Part shown: in pieces, positions 53,523 to 53,916 of the stretch | Layout of the letters: every line of letters starts with the position of its first letter | Numbering within the stretch: position 1 is the stretch's first letter | Source of the DNA: Coriobacteriia bacterium | Lineage (GTDB): Bacteria; Actinomycetota; Coriobacteriia; Anaerosomatales; PALSA-660 | Assembly (NCBI GenBank): GCA_025361335.1 | Contig: JANYAK010000047.1 | Location: forward strand, 1-53,916 | DNA: 53,916 bases | Direction of reading: 5' to 3' | Made by a program: the position numbers and the translations under genes | Notes under the pieces: model-generated | Told to the model about the DNA's origin: nothing | Seen by the model: the letters and a program-made list of their open reading frames with translations, nothing else | The model's database searches: none

Positions 53523-53888
53523 TGAGTCTCCTTACGCGCCGACACAGCCTGACCGATCCTGTCCCGATCCGCCCGCCCGACGCGCCCGACCGATGCGCCC
53601 GACCGACTCTCGCCGGTATACGGCAAGACCAGGTGCTGTCCGCCCCGTCGCTCATGTGCGTCCTCGGGTCGGTTCTGCGCCTGGTCCCAGATACGTGCTG
53701 CGTCTGCGTTGTGCGAAGGTATGGTTCCGCGCGGGCGTGCGGGGTGCGACAAGGGTAGCGCAGAGGGGCCGGGGGGTCAACGCGCCGCGTTGCCTCATAA
53801 AGAATGTACTCGAAACCGATTCGATGCCTCAGAAAGGAAGGTACTCGAACCGGCCCTCGCCGGATCGACCGGCGAAGGGCCAAGAGGA
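53523..53888. other. Intergenic region upstream of guaB, with a repeat and a hairpin
   Basis: No gene is supported here. A 12-base sequence GTACTCGAA(A)CCG occurs twice (53806-53818 and 53841-53852) and could be an operator. A strong stem, GGCCCTCGCCGG (53852-53863) with CCGGCGAAGGGCC (53869-53881), one bulged base, ends just before the next possible start. The stretch 53523-53790 is GC-rich and shows no motif I recognise; the guaB promoter must lie in it. Confidence 0.4.
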
Positions 53889-53916
53889 TGCCGCTTTCGA
53901 TGACTGAGAAGCAGGC
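53889..53916 (+). CDS. Possible start of a gene cut by the window edge
   Basis: An ATG at 53889 (product MPLSMTEKQ) or at 53901 (MTEKQ) is open to the end. A purine-rich GAAGGGCCAAGAGG precedes it. Too short to identify, and it may be spurious. Confidence 0.3.

Noticed and set aside
53824-53907. 27-codon plus-strand ORF starting MPQKGRYSNRP
   Set aside because: No ribosome site, and it spans the hairpin and repeat; too short to support.

Overview
The window is high-GC, densely packed bacterial DNA. It looks like an anaerobic Actinomycetota genome, probably from or near Coriobacteriia; this is inference from gene content, no marker search was possible. Actinobacterial signs are a DUF2469 protein next to ligA and a 6C-type small RNA. 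Anaerobic signs are an aldehyde:ferredoxin oxidoreductase (AOR), the sulfide-dependent homocysteine proteins HcyBio and NIL-ferredoxin, a MetVF methylene-THF reductase, an FMN-type glutamate synthase, an iron-sulfur flavoprotein and UPF0280.

Layout. 1-1241: the edge of an integron, with an IntI-type integrase (minus strand), an attI-like site containing a perfect GTTRRRY core, and the start of a first cassette ORF. 1448-5164: a methyltransferase-like membrane protein, then a translationally coupled homocitrate-synthase/aconitase-type operon (leuA/nifV-like, leuC, leuD). 5251-8472: small membrane genes, a PAS membrane protein, two decayed genes and a secreted coiled-coil cell-wall protein. 8477-11931: gatCAB. 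12022-17483: a ferredoxin/CPBP-protease fusion, ligA, DUF2469, UPF0280 and a ferritin-like/GGDEF diguanylate cyclase. 17535-22816: lipA and lpd, then an AOR-MoaD-ThiF operon. 22853-28861: the centrepiece, a five-gene minus-strand operon (HcyBio, NIL-ferredoxin, corrinoid MetH without reactivation domain, MetV, MetF) behind a recognisable promoter, a T-box leader whose specifier reads ATG (Met), and an intrinsic terminator.

28910-35170: Nudix hydrolase, EamA transporter, a hairpin-rich intergenic region, a PadR/iron-sulfur-flavoprotein operon with a palindromic operator over its promoter, then a phosphoglycerate-mutase-family protein (candidate homoserine kinase) divergent from thrC. 35200-38201: a secreted beta-propeller protein, a permuted NlpC/P60-like protein and a metallo-beta-lactamase-fold hydrolase. 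38251-41340: divergent glnA and glutamate synthase, a nitrogen-assimilation pair. 41526-43252: a cupredoxin lipoprotein, an aldo/keto reductase and a 6C RNA with exactly six C in each of two hairpin loops. 43253-53916: PIG-L deacetylase, PAP2 phosphatase, CBS-regulated pyrophosphatase, PcrA/UvrD helicase, a zinc-ribbon protein, DAHP synthase, chorismate mutase, guaA and a guaB-family gene with a one-base frameshift.

The genes converge on aspartate-family amino acids. ThrC plus the candidate homoserine kinase make threonine. HcyBio/NIL make homocysteine without homoserine acylation. MetVF supplies methyl-THF and MetH finishes methionine, with the Met T-box reading the outcome. UPF0280, whose archaeal relatives I recall being linked to sulfide use in homocysteine synthesis, lies about 6 kb beyond the downstream end of that operon.
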